Below, piece after piece: positions 45,823 through 55,094 of a DNA stretch of 64,000 nt. The DNA comes from an uncultured Mucispirillum sp. GTDB lineage: Bacteria; Chrysiogenota; Deferribacteres; Deferribacterales; Mucispirillaceae. Position 1 is the stretch's first letter; every line of letters begins with the position of its first letter. The notes below the pieces were generated by a model. It saw only the letters and a program-made list of their open reading frames with translations, was not told the DNA's origin and searched no databases. Where the stretch lies: positions 124,001-188,000 of the forward strand of contig CALURO010000006.1 of NCBI GenBank assembly GCA_944323205.1, read 5' to 3'. The translations under genes were made by a program, and so were the position numbers.

Positions 45823-48800
45823 CTATGCTCCTGCTTTCTCTACATTAACAAGGCATGCTTTAGTTTCCTGTATCCATGTATTTGGATCGCCTGCATCAAT
45901 TGTTAAAAGGTTTGTGCTTGCAGCAGTGCTTAAACCTTTAAAGCCCCAGTTATAAGGCATCCATACAACAAAACATTCTTCATCATTAATAGTTAATGTC
46001 TGGATACGGTTAGTTAACATTGCTTTAACTTCCACTTCGCCTCTTGCAGAGCTGACTTTTACTTTTTCGCCGTTTTTAATGTTAAGTTTTTCAGCCAGTG
46101 CATGTGGCATTTCAATAAATGTTTCTTTTACAAGCTCATTAAGCCATGGCACATTTCTTGTATAAGCACCAGAACACCAGTGTTCAGAAACTGCTGATGT
46201 GCAAAGCACATAAGGAAAATCATTTTTATTACCTATTGGTTGATAACTTTCTAACCTAGGATATTTTAAACATGGATTAGTAGGCTCGTTCTCATGTAAA
46301 ATATTTTTTGTTGGGCTTTCCACAGGCTCATAAAATTCTGGGAACGGGCCGTCACTTGTAACATATGATACATCTCTTGGTAATACGCCTTGTGCTTCAG
46401 GGTCTGCATAAGTGCCGCCAAAAAGACGACCTACACCTTCTGCTGACATACGGAAAGGTTTTTGACCGTTTGCTGTATCTGGACCATCTGTTGCAGCTGG
46501 AACATCTGGTATATCATAACCAGCCCATTTTTTCCCGTTTTCATCCCACCATATAAGTTTATTATTTTCATCATATGGGTTGCCGTTTTTATCGCATGAT
46601 GCCCTGTTATAAAGAATATGAATATTGCCAGGCCAAGTCCAAGCGTATTTTGGGAATATACCAAAACCGCCAGGGTCTGTTTGAAAATCCTTTCTTAATG
46701 TTTGGTTTTCTCCATTTGCATAAACACCAGCATAAACCCAGCAGCCTGTTGATGTTGAGCCATCTGCCTGTATTTCGCCTATACCATTAAGAGGTTTACC
46801 AGTTTTTGTATTATAGCCGTTGATTTCTCTTAATACTGCATCTGACCTGTTGTCTGCGGGATAATTCCAGTTAGCAAGTTTAAATACTTTATCTTTTTCT
46901 TCATCAGATGACGCATATTTCTCTCTGATTTTTTGGAAAAGCATATCTATAATTTCAATATCAGGTTTTGACTGACCTAATGGCTCTAAACCAGCATTTC
47001 TCCACTGAACAAGACGGCTTGAGTTTATTAATGTACCTTCTTTTTCTAAAAATGATGCTGCAGGTAATAAAATAACTTCTGTACCTATTTTAGATGGGTC
47101 AACACCTTCTCTTTTCTCCCAAAAACATGCTGTTTCTGTCATAAATGGGTCTGCTACAACAAGCATTTCAAGTTTTTCAAGCCCTGCCTGCACTATATTT
47201 AAATTAGGGCTTGTAACAAGCGGATTCTGCCCCATAATATATAAAAATTTCATCTTACTTTCTATAGCAGTTTCAAATATTCTATATATTGAATAGTTTT
47301 GGTTTGCATTGATTTTTGGCATTAATGGATAACAAAAATCATTTTCTGCATTTGCATTTTCTCCAAACCATGATTTCATTAAGTTTACCATAAACTTTCT
47401 GCGGAAAGTTCCTGAATCTTTTGTCCAGTCATCAAGAGTCTGCTGTTTATGGTTAGGTGTATTTAAATAACCAGGGAAATAGTTAAAAAGGACTGCAAAG
47501 TCAGTAGAGCCTTGAACATTTGGCTCACCGCGAAGTGCATTAATACCAGAACCCGGTTTACCCACATTGCCAAGTAAAAACTGCATAACTGTAAAACTGC
47601 GGATATTTTGAACACCTACTGTATGCTGTGTCATACCAAGAGCATACATAACTGTTCCAGGACGGTTATTTATCATAATTTCTGCAATATTTTCAATATC
47701 TTTGGCAGGGATACCTGTAATCTTTGATGCAGTTTCTAAATCATAGCGTTTGTAAAACTCACGCATTTTCATCATAACGCTGTCTGGGTGGGTTAAATCT
47801 GCAACTATTGGTTTACCTGAATCATTTAACTGATAAGCCCATTTCTTCTTGTCATAAGAATGTTTTTCTTCATCATAGCCAGAAAATAAACCTTCATCAA
47901 AAGAATAATCTTTTGTTACAAGATATGCTGCATTAGTATGGTCTAAAAGATACTCTTCATCATACCTTTCTGTTTCAAGAATATAATTAATAATTGCGCC
48001 AAGGAAAGCAATATCTGTTCCAGGGCGGATTTGAGCATGAATATCTGCTAATTTTGATGTTCTAGTATATCGTGGGTCTACATGTATAACTATAGCTCCC
48101 TGTGCTTTTGCTCTCATAATCCATTTAGCACTCATTGGGTGATTTTCAGCAGCATTTGAACCTTCAATTAATATTACCTTAGCATTTTTTAAATCCTGCC
48201 AGCTGTTTGTCATTGCACCTCTTCCAAAAGCTGCAGTTAATGCTGGCACTGTTGAGGAATGGCAAAGACGAGCCTGATGTTCTAAAAATGACACACCTAA
48301 CATTCTAGTCATTTTAGCCATAAGATAACATTCTTCATTATGAACTTGAGCACCGCCAACAAAACCTAATGCATCGCACCTATTCACATTATATGTTTTG
48401 CCGTTATCGGTTTCCTGAGCTATCCAGTTATCATCACGAACCTGCTTAATTTTTGACGCGATTTTATCAATGGCCTCATCCCACGAGATATCAATCCATT
48501 TATCGCTGTTTGAAGCTCTGTATTTAGGCGTAAGGTTTCTGCCCTCTGAGTTTGGAATGACAGACATAGATGCCCCTTTACTGCAAAGACCGCCTTCATT
48601 TACAATATGGTCAGAATCGCCTTCAAGATTAATCATCTTGCCGTCTTTTACATATCCAACCATACCGCAGCCGCAGGCACAAAATGTGCAAATAGATGTG
48701 TATTCTTTTGCGTCATCAAGCTTAAAAGCTTTCACTGCAGTCTGAACAGACTCTACTGCTTTATCATAACCGCAGCCTGCAAGCGACAAGCCAGCTCCAG

Positions 48801-48840
48801 CTATCGTTGCTTTGAGTAAATTTCTTCTGCTAACTTCCAA
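45823..48840 (-). CDS. formate dehydrogenase catalytic subunit (alpha), Cys form
   Basis: This is the Mo/W-bis-MGD catalytic subunit that oxidises formate to CO2. The start is probably a TTG at 48840, with GGGAGGTG before it (about 1,005 residues). A Tat signal (SRRNLLKATIAGAGLSLAGC) sends it to the periplasm. The [4Fe-4S] site is ICTFCACGCGMVGY and ...GGLCSKG. At the catalytic position the motif reads RLCHSSTVPALTAAFGRGAMTN, so Cys replaces the Sec seen in E. coli FdnG. DPRYTRTSKLADIHAQIRPG and the C-terminal MGD-binding domain are present. Gene order alpha-fdhE-desulfurase-beta-gamma is distinctive. Confidence 0.96.
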   Translation of the reverse strand: MEVSRRNLLKATIAGAGLSLAGCGYDKAVESVQTAVKAFKLDDAKEYTSICTFCACGCGMVGYVKDGKMINLEGDSDHIVNEGGLCSKGASMSVIPNSEGRNLTPKYRASNSDKWIDISWDEAIDKIASKIKQVRDDNWIAQETDNGKTYNVNRCDALGFVGGAQVHNEECYLMAKMTRMLGVSFLEHQARLCHSSTVPALTAAFGRGAMTNSWQDLKNAKVILIEGSNAAENHPMSAKWIMRAKAQGAIVIHVDPRYTRTSKLADIHAQIRPGTDIAFLGAIINYILETERYDEEYLLDHTNAAYLVTKDYSFDEGLFSGYDEEKHSYDKKKWAYQLNDSGKPIVADLTHPDSVMMKMREFYKRYDLETASKITGIPAKDIENIAEIMINNRPGTVMYALGMTQHTVGVQNIRSFTVMQFLLGNVGKPGSGINALRGEPNVQGSTDFAVLFNYFPGYLNTPNHKQQTLDDWTKDSGTFRRKFMVNLMKSWFGENANAENDFCYPLMPKINANQNYSIYRIFETAIESKMKFLYIMGQNPLVTSPNLNIVQAGLEKLEMLVVADPFMTETACFWEKREGVDPSKIGTEVILLPAASFLEKEGTLINSSRLVQWRNAGLEPLGQSKPDIEIIDMLFQKIREKYASSDEEKDKVFKLANWNYPADNRSDAVLREINGYNTKTGKPLNGIGEIQADGSTSTGCWVYAGVYANGENQTLRKDFQTDPGGFGIFPKYAWTWPGNIHILYNRASCDKNGNPYDENNKLIWWDENGKKWAGYDIPDVPAATDGPDTANGQKPFRMSAEGVGRLFGGTYADPEAQGVLPRDVSYVTSDGPFPEFYEPVESPTKNILHENEPTNPCLKYPRLESYQPIGNKNDFPYVLCTSAVSEHWCSGAYTRNVPWLNELVKETFIEMPHALAEKLNIKNGEKVKVSSARGEVEVKAMLTNRIQTLTINDEECFVVWMPYNWGFKGLSTAASTNLLTIDAGDPNTWIQETKACLVNVEKAGA

Positions 48841-49337
48841 AGTAGCACCTCCCAATATTACTTGGAGAAAGAATGCTTAGCATATTTTACTTCAAGAAAG
48901 GTAGAAAATCTGACTGTTGTATAAATATACAAAAACAATCTTTTTCCTATTATTAAACTATCACATTTTTTTTATTATTACAACTATAATATTTTATATA
49001 GAAAACAGTATTAAAACATTATTTTATTTATTTTTCATTATTTATTAATAATTTATAATAAATAATCATAATAAGTAAACATATATAATTCTATGATTTC
49101 AAATATTTTATAACATAGTTATATATTTTTTAAATAGGATATAATAGATTATTATACACATTTTTAATAATTTATATAATAGCTGTATATATATCTATAT
49201 AACAGCTCTGTTTACTACAACAGGAAAAAAATAAATAAAAAAAATTTCATATATTATTACAATGATTTTGATAGATACAAAATAAAACGCAGTATTATTT
49301 ACTTATAAATATTTGTAAATACTGAAAAAATTATATT
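48841..49337. other. non-coding spacer upstream of the formate dehydrogenase operon
   Basis: Very AT-rich DNA without a supported gene. It must contain the operon promoter, but several weak TATAAT-like boxes prevent a single call. The last 13 bases (AAAAAATTATATT, 49325-49337) are repeated at 50057-50069. Confidence 0.5.
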
Positions 49338-50056
49338 CTGCTTCACCCCCATTTTTTTGAGCTATGATTAAAAATGCTAATTTATAATAAACTTAGCTAG
49401 GGTACACCATTTTTTATTAAAAAATGGAATAACTACTTTATAATCTATGTAAAAATAGAAATAATTGTAATAACTGTCATTCAGAGCGATAGCGAAGAAT
49501 CTTATAATATACAAACCTTAACTTATATAATTTTATTCACTGATACTTTCAATATAAATATATTAATAATAAATAATTCCTTATTTATTAACTACCCCTG
49601 TTATTTTATTACCTTTGCGACTTAATTGTATATGAACAATTTTTTCGGAATGATTTGCTCACCAGTTGTTTGAGCATTGCTGGTTGCTGCAGCAATGCGA
49701 GTGTTTTTTACGAGGACACTACGCCCGACTGAGTAAGGAGGAAATAAAAAAAGTGGCTGATAGAAAAAATTGAGAATGTTTATACAATTGGAGCAAAAAA
49801 TACAGGAAGTATTTTCTTCAGCAAGCATATACGAATTTATTTCGGATATGCGTGGTTATAAAAATTCAGGGATGAATTTTTATATAAAAGTGTAACAGGT
49901 TTAAAATAACAAAAAGATTGATATATGAGTTTTGCACAGGTTCGATAGTTTATAACATAGTAATATAATAAGGCTCAGTTATATATAAAAATGCTATTTT
50001 CTTAAATAATATAAATACCTGCGAAATATTATTATAAAAAAATGGGGGTGAAGCAG
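49338..50056. mobile_element. 719-bp composite inverted-repeat element with 13-bp flanking duplication
   Basis: The ends are CTGCTTCACCCCCATTTTTT and its exact complement (21 bp or more). AAAAAATTATATT lies directly on both sides, which looks like a 13-bp target-site duplication. Inside are a related nested end (CTAGGGTACACCATTTTTT near 49399), a copy of the GTCATTCAGAGCGATAGCG palindromic unit near 49477 and a further repeat block near 49640-49760. The open frame 49622-49828 is repeat DNA. No transposase is encoded. Confidence 0.75.
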
Positions 50057-50173
50057 AAAAAATTATATTATATTGATATTCAATAAATATATCTGAAAAC
50101 ATACTGATACTTTTATAGAAAAAATACTCTTTTGGCAGCTTACTCAGCTTTTTTGATAAGTTTATTTTTTATA

Positions 50174-50839
50174 TTATCTAAGACCATAAAAAGCTGGTCT
50201 ATATGGAAGAACATACATCATTGCACCACCACCTTTCCAGTCATTTGTTTCCACATTATATGTACATGCATCTTTATATTTTTTCTTTAAAACTTCAAGC
50301 CGTTCATTAGCTATTTTCACCATCTCTTCACGAGGGCCAAAAAGGATTGCATCTGCAGTGCATGTTTTAGCACAGGCTGGCATATATTTCCTGTCATAGC
50401 CGTTTTCAATATATTTTTCTACCCTGTCTATACACATATTGCATTTTTTAGCTTTCCTATCAGAACTGCTGACATGCGGGACTTTATATTTACACCCATC
50501 ATTACCGCCACACAGATTACAGCCAACACATTTACTTTCATCAACTATCACAATACCGTATGAAGTTTTACTTATAGCATCTACAGGACATACTTTCATA
50601 CAATCTGGTTTTCCACAGTGCATACACTGATATTTAAGAAACTCCCACTTTACTTTATCATTTTCTACAAATTCTTTCATTTTAATATAAGTGTATGTTT
50701 TATCACTTAAACCATTTGACTCAAGTGTTCCTTTAAAAGTTGTATCCTCAGCTGGAAGATTTTTCCACTGTTTACAGGCTACTGAGCAGCCTCTACAGGC
50801 AATACATTTCTCTACATCATAAAGCATTGCAAATTCCAT
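50174..50839 (-). CDS. orphan formate dehydrogenase beta-like ferredoxin
   Basis: A 221-residue four-cluster ferredoxin that is a clear paralog of the beta subunit at 42964-43788. Motifs: CIACRGCSVACKQ, CMHCGKPDCMKVCP, then a longer cluster CVGCNLCGGNDGCKYKVPH, and CNMCIDRVEK. Near-identity is highest in the last 90 residues. It lacks the C-terminal membrane helix, so it is soluble or bound to another partner. In transcription order it lies upstream of the alpha gene but is separated by about 1.3 kb and the 719-bp element. GGGGTGGGG lies before the ATG. Confidence 0.88.
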   Translation of the reverse strand: MEFAMLYDVEKCIACRGCSVACKQWKNLPAEDTTFKGTLESNGLSDKTYTYIKMKEFVENDKVKWEFLKYQCMHCGKPDCMKVCPVDAISKTSYGIVIVDESKCVGCNLCGGNDGCKYKVPHVSSSDRKAKKCNMCIDRVEKYIENGYDRKYMPACAKTCTADAILFGPREEMVKIANERLEVLKKKYKDACTYNVETNDWKGGGAMMYVLPYRPAFYGLR

Positions 50840-51076
50840 TACCCCACCCCTATCCTAATTACTACTGATTATTTCATAAGTTATTGCCTAATATAGCAGC
50901 TGCATAATTAATTTACAAAATCAGATAACTTCTACAAAATACTGTAAATAAAATATATATTAAAACTAGTATAGTCTAAATATTTTTGTAAGTATATATC
51001 TTTATAAGAAATATTAATAATTTATTTTTTTGAAAACACATAATTAATACATAATTTTAGACTATTGAAAAAGTTA

Positions 51077-51559
51077 TTATTTTTTTATGCCGTATATTTC
51101 CATCAGTCTTTTATTTACTACTTCAGGCACAAGGTTAGAAACATCACCCTTATTATATGCTATATCACGCACTATGGTAGAGCTTAAAAATAGATATCTG
51201 CTGCCCGGCACCATAAATATTGTTTCCACATTATTATTTATGCTTCTGTTTGCAAAAGCCATTTGAAATTCATATTCAAAATCTGATACGGCCCTTAACC
51301 CGCGTATAATATATGATGCCTGCTTTGACTGCATATAATCTACTAGAAGACCACTGAAAGATTCCACTATAATATTATCATTATCTGCAAATACCTCACT
51401 TATCATTGCAACCCTTTCTTCAAGTGAAAATAAATGCTTTTTATTAATATTTTCTGATACTGCAATATAGAGCTTATTACAAAATTTTGCTGCCCGCTCT
51501 ACTATATCTTTATGACCTAGTGTAAAAGGGTCAAATGAGCCCGGATATACTCCTGTCAT
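51077..51559 (-). CDS. coaD: phosphopantetheine adenylyltransferase
   Basis: CoaD adenylates 4'-phosphopantetheine in the fourth step of coenzyme A synthesis. It is a 160-residue nucleotidyltransferase with the signature GSFDPFTLGHKDIVERA, the middle RGLRAVSDFEYEFQM and the ISSTIVR-type motif FLSSTIVRDIAYNKGD. It directly follows rsmD (4 bp), a pairing seen widely in bacteria, and closes the long fatty acid/ribosome cluster. Confidence 0.97.
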   Translation of the reverse strand: MTGVYPGSFDPFTLGHKDIVERAAKFCNKLYIAVSENINKKHLFSLEERVAMISEVFADNDNIIVESFSGLLVDYMQSKQASYIIRGLRAVSDFEYEFQMAFANRSINNNVETIFMVPGSRYLFLSSTIVRDIAYNKGDVSNLVPEVVNKRLMEIYGIKK

Positions 51560-51563
51560 ACAA

Positions 51564-52097
51564 TTACTCCTTAATATAACACAGAAATCTTATTATAGTA
51601 TCACCATATCTGCGTTCATCTGTTATCTTAAATTTATCATGGTTTATAAATTCAGTTTTATAAAATTCTTCATATAAAATAATACCGTCATCTTTTAATA
51701 TACTGCTTCTTATAACTGCTGCAAGTATTTCATTAGTTTTATATATATTATATGGCGGGTCAAAAATAATTAAATCATACTGTTTGTTTAATGTGCTGCA
51801 TATTTTTAAATAATCACCTTTATATATATTATATGTTCCTTTTTCCATTAAGGATGTATTTATTTTTAATAATGATACATCTTTATCTATAAAATCAATA
51901 TGTGACGCACCTCTGCTGTATGCCTCTATCCCTAATGCTCCAGTACCTGCAAATGCATCTAATACTTCAGGGTATTCCTGCATATCAGATAATATAGAAA
52001 ATACTGCTGAACGGAGCTTATCTGTTGTAGGCCGCACTTTTGAGCTTACAGGCGAATGAAGCTGCCTGCCCTTTAATAAACCGCTTACTATCCTCAA
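51564..52097 (-). CDS. rsmD: 16S rRNA (guanine(966)-N2)-methyltransferase
   Basis: RsmD methylates G966 of 16S rRNA. The 177-residue protein starts with the family-typical MRIVSGLLKGRQLHSP and VRPTTDKLRSAVFSIL, then the SAM motif LDAFAGTGALGIEAYSRGA and the catalytic DPPYNIY. The start is well supported by homology, which makes the 80-bp overlap with the radical SAM gene genuine. Its function fits its neighbours coaD and rnc only loosely; the arrangement is common. Confidence 0.95.
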   Translation of the reverse strand: MRIVSGLLKGRQLHSPVSSKVRPTTDKLRSAVFSILSDMQEYPEVLDAFAGTGALGIEAYSRGASHIDFIDKDVSLLKINTSLMEKGTYNIYKGDYLKICSTLNKQYDLIIFDPPYNIYKTNEILAAVIRSSILKDDGIILYEEFYKTEFINHDKFKITDERRYGDTIIRFLCYIKE

Positions 52098-53025
52098 GGT
52101 AGTTTCTCCTTATTTCTATACATATATCTTTAAAATCATTTTCTTTAATATCTGGATATATTTCATAATTTCTGCTGAATAACTTTCTGCCTGTTTTTTT
52201 AAAGCCGGAATAACGAACTCTGCCACCCATATCCATATATAAGAGCATTATAAATGTTTTTACAATATCACCAAATGATTTATGGTGTGCACCTGTTGCA
52301 ATCTGCCCATTTTCTGCTGCATCTTCCGGCAGCCCCATACGGATAACCTGCACATTTTCTGCCATAAAGTGAGCATACATGCCGCCTGCTGCAAGTATCA
52401 TATCTGATAAATCTGTCCCCTTATATTTTCCACTTAAATATAATCCGTAAAGTGCTGTATTTTTTAATACCTGAGTTGGATATATTCTTGCTGTTTTAAT
52501 ATCTTTTTTGGAAAGAAGAGCTGCATCATCTATACAGGAATATAAACTCTGTTTATACATGCCAGCCATAAGCTGAACACCACACTCTGTTATATTCAAT
52601 ATATCATCTACTGCTTTTTCTGCCTGCACATTTGTATAAGGTCTGCCGTTTGCTGATAATACATTATCATCAAGGCTTTGTATGCCAAGCTCCACAAGTG
52701 ATATGTTATAATCCTTTATCTCTGCCAGCGTTTCACTGTTTATTGTATCAGGCCTTGTAGAAAAGCGTATCCGCTTGAACCCGTTATCATAAGCAAGCCT
52801 GTAAAGAGTTTCCCTTTCCTGCCTTTTTACAGCTGCAAAATTACCACCATAAAATGCCAGCTCATCATAAACTATGCCGTAAGAAAGCCACTGTTTTATT
52901 TGATTTTCTGCCAGATTTATAAGATTACTTTCTGATTTTACACCGCTTATTGCCTGCTGGTCACAAAATATACATTTATTACCGCAGGAAGCAAAAGGAA
53001 GAAATACTGGTAATATTTTAGCCAC
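52018..53025 (-). CDS. radical SAM protein, Elp3-like family
   Basis: A 335-residue radical SAM enzyme. The [4Fe-4S]/SAM motif is CGNKCIFC near residue 14, followed by LAFYGGNFAAV, RFSTRPDTI and LVELGIQSLDDNVLSANGRP, which are typical of the Elp3-like radical SAM group. Its substrate is unknown; the family includes tRNA-modifying enzymes. The last 26 codons overlap the start of rsmD in another frame. It lies 6 bp after rnc. Sequence shows no histone-acetyltransferase domain. Confidence 0.85.
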   Translation of the reverse strand: MAKILPVFLPFASCGNKCIFCDQQAISGVKSESNLINLAENQIKQWLSYGIVYDELAFYGGNFAAVKRQERETLYRLAYDNGFKRIRFSTRPDTINSETLAEIKDYNISLVELGIQSLDDNVLSANGRPYTNVQAEKAVDDILNITECGVQLMAGMYKQSLYSCIDDAALLSKKDIKTARIYPTQVLKNTALYGLYLSGKYKGTDLSDMILAAGGMYAHFMAENVQVIRMGLPEDAAENGQIATGAHHKSFGDIVKTFIMLLYMDMGGRVRYSGFKKTGRKLFSRNYEIYPDIKENDFKDICIEIRRNYLEDSKRFIKGQAASFACKLKSAAYNR

Positions 53026-53031
53026 TATTAT

Positions 53032-53742
53032 TTAACCATTGTGATTTTGATACTGCTTTAAAGCAAGCATTGCTGCCTGCTTTTCTGCCTCTTTTTTACT
53101 TCTGCCCTGACCTTGTGTTTTCATAACACCACAAACATCTACTTCCACAAAAAATGTTTTCTTATGCTCAGGACCTGTTGCAGAAATTAATGTGTATTCC
53201 GGCAGTCTGCCAAAATCTCGCTGGCATAACTGCTGCAACTGTGTTTTTGCATCACGAAAAGAGTTACTTTGCACTGCATTTATTATAAAGTCTTCAAGTA
53301 AATTTAATATTATTGATTTTACCTTATTATAGCCGCCGTCTAAATAAACTGCTGCCATTACTGCTTCAAAAATATCTGCAACTATTGCTTTTTTTATGTT
53401 ATCAACACCATTAAATTCACTTTTGCCAAGTAAAATATTACTGCTTAAATCAATTTTTTTAGATATTTCAAAAAGAGCCGATGAATTAACTATGTATGCT
53501 CTTAATATTGATAAATCACCCTCTTGAAAATCTGGGTATTTTTTAACAAGATATTCTGTGATTACAAGCTCTACTACTGCATCGCCTAAAAATTCAAGCC
53601 GTTCATAGTTATAATCAAGATTATTATCATGAGCATAAGAAGAATGAGTAAGGGACCGTAAAAGCAGCCCCTTATCATTAAATGTATAATTTATTTTATC
53701 TTCAATATTTGCAATATATACAGCTGAGATACTATTCAACAT
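53032..53742 (-). CDS. rnc: ribonuclease III
   Basis: RNase III cleaves double-stranded RNA in rRNA processing and in antisense regulation. The catalytic domain (about 10-155) has NYERLEFLGDAVVELVITEYL and DIFEAVMAAVYLDGG with the metal-binding acids; a double-stranded RNA-binding domain (about 165-235) ends GRSKKEAEKQAAMLAL. Length is 236 residues. It overlaps fabF by 11 bases with no clear ribosome site, implying coupled translation. RNase III could act on the sRNA/toxin duplexes proposed at 20 kb. Confidence 0.97.
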   Translation of the reverse strand: MLNSISAVYIANIEDKINYTFNDKGLLLRSLTHSSYAHDNNLDYNYERLEFLGDAVVELVITEYLVKKYPDFQEGDLSILRAYIVNSSALFEISKKIDLSSNILLGKSEFNGVDNIKKAIVADIFEAVMAAVYLDGGYNKVKSIILNLLEDFIINAVQSNSFRDAKTQLQQLCQRDFGRLPEYTLISATGPEHKKTFFVEVDVCGVMKTQGQGRSKKEAEKQAAMLALKQYQNHNG

Positions 53743-54973
53743 ATTTTTTTAATACTAAAGATGCATTTGTGCCACCAAAACCAAATGAGTTAGATAAACC
53801 ATATTCCATTTCGTGTTTTACTGCTTTATTTGGCGTATAGTCTAAGTCACATTTTTCGTCTTGATTTTCTAAATTAATAGTTGGCGGAACAATACCTTCA
53901 TTTACTGCCATCATAGAGATAATACTCTCAACTGCACCAGCTGCACCAAGAAGATGACCAGTCATAGATTTAGTTGAGCTTATTTTTACTATTTTTGCAG
54001 CCTCTCCAAAAACATCTTTAATAGCCATACTTTCTAATACATCACCTGCTGGAGTTGATGTGCCGTGAGTATTAATATAGCCTATTTTATCTGGAGTAAT
54101 ATCTGCATCTTTTATAGCTGCCGCCATACATCTTCTTGCACCATTGCCGTCACCTGCTGGGAGAGTAATATGATAGGCATCACTACTCATACCATAGCCA
54201 ACTACTTCACCTAATATTTTTGCACCTCTTGCTTTTGCATGCTCCAAACTTTCAAGCACAAGCACACCGCCGCCTTCGCCTATTAAGAAACCATCTCTGT
54301 CTTTATCAAACGGACGGCTGGCTTTTTCAGGCTCATCATTACGCCTTGATAATGCTCTCATATTAGCAAAGCCTGCAACAGCAAGTGGAGTGATAGCAGC
54401 TTCAGAGCCGCCTGATACCATAATATCTGCATCGCCCCTTTCAATAATACGGGCAGCATCACCTATTGAGTGAGTGCCTGTTGCACATGCTGTTACTATG
54501 CTTATATTTGGACCTTTCAAAGAATATTTTATAGATACAAGACCGTTTGCAATATTAATAATAGCTCCCGGAATAAAAAATGGCGATACTTTTTTATAAC
54601 CGCCTGAAAGGTATGCTTCCTGAGTATCTTCAATTACTTTAAAACCGCCAATACCAGCACCTATACAGCAGCCTGCCCTGTCATGGTCAAATTCATAAGT
54701 ATCAAGACCAGCCTGTTTTATGGCTTCCTCTGCTGCTGCAAGTGCATAAAAGCAGAAATAATCATATTTTTTAACATCTTTTTTATCAATATAATCTTCT
54801 GGATTAAAATTTTTAACTTCAGCTGCAATTTTTACTGGAAATTCTGATACATCAAACTTTGTAATAAAACCTGCCCCACTTTTACCAGCAATTAAGTTTT
54901 CCCATGTTTCCTTAACTGAATTACCTAAAGGTGTAACACACCCCATACCTGTTATGACAACTCTATGTTTCAC
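53732..54973 (-). CDS. fabF: 3-oxoacyl-ACP synthase II
   Basis: FabF condenses malonyl-ACP with growing acyl-ACP. The Cys-His-His triad is visible: Cys in VTACATGTHSIGDA, His in INTHGTSTPAGD and His in SMTGHLLGAAGAVES. Length (413) is normal. It is separated from acpP by a terminator hairpin and 121 bp, so it may have its own promoter. Fatty acid elongation needs FabH for the first condensation, and FabH is not in this cluster. Confidence 0.97.
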   Translation of the reverse strand: MKHRVVITGMGCVTPLGNSVKETWENLIAGKSGAGFITKFDVSEFPVKIAAEVKNFNPEDYIDKKDVKKYDYFCFYALAAAEEAIKQAGLDTYEFDHDRAGCCIGAGIGGFKVIEDTQEAYLSGGYKKVSPFFIPGAIINIANGLVSIKYSLKGPNISIVTACATGTHSIGDAARIIERGDADIMVSGGSEAAITPLAVAGFANMRALSRRNDEPEKASRPFDKDRDGFLIGEGGGVLVLESLEHAKARGAKILGEVVGYGMSSDAYHITLPAGDGNGARRCMAAAIKDADITPDKIGYINTHGTSTPAGDVLESMAIKDVFGEAAKIVKISSTKSMTGHLLGAAGAVESIISMMAVNEGIVPPTINLENQDEKCDLDYTPNKAVKHEMEYGLSNSFGFGGTNASLVLKKYVE

Positions 54974-55073
54974 GGCTCCTCCAAAATAAAAATCAAGAAT
55001 AAGACTTATATATTACAATTATAAATTATAATATATAAAACTTATGATAAAGATTTAAACATTATAAATAAAA

Positions 55074-55090
55074 GGGCGGATATACCGCCC
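55074..55090 (-). terminator. acpP terminator
   Basis: On the minus strand GGGCGG and CCGCCC pair around TATAT and are followed by TTTTATTT, 5 bases after the acpP stop. It would reduce read-through into fabF, useful because acyl carrier protein is needed in large amounts. Confidence 0.88.
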
Positions 55091-55094
55091 ATAA

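Noticed and set aside
48841..48855. TTG at 48855 as the start of the formate dehydrogenase alpha subunit
   Set aside because: It would place the GGGAGGTG ribosome site inside the gene; the TTG at 48840 has that site at proper spacing and gives a Tat signal starting near the N-terminus.
49622..49828. Short minus-strand open frame with a PPYSVGRS motif
   Set aside because: The same motif appears in frames at 14729-14929 and elsewhere and comes from the CCTCCCTATTCGGTCGG repeat block; it is repeat DNA without a ribosome site.
7888..50056. The regular repeats as a CRISPR array
   Set aside because: Copies are scattered across intergenic gaps, vary in length and orientation, have palindromic arms, and no spacer-repeat periodicity or cas gene is present.
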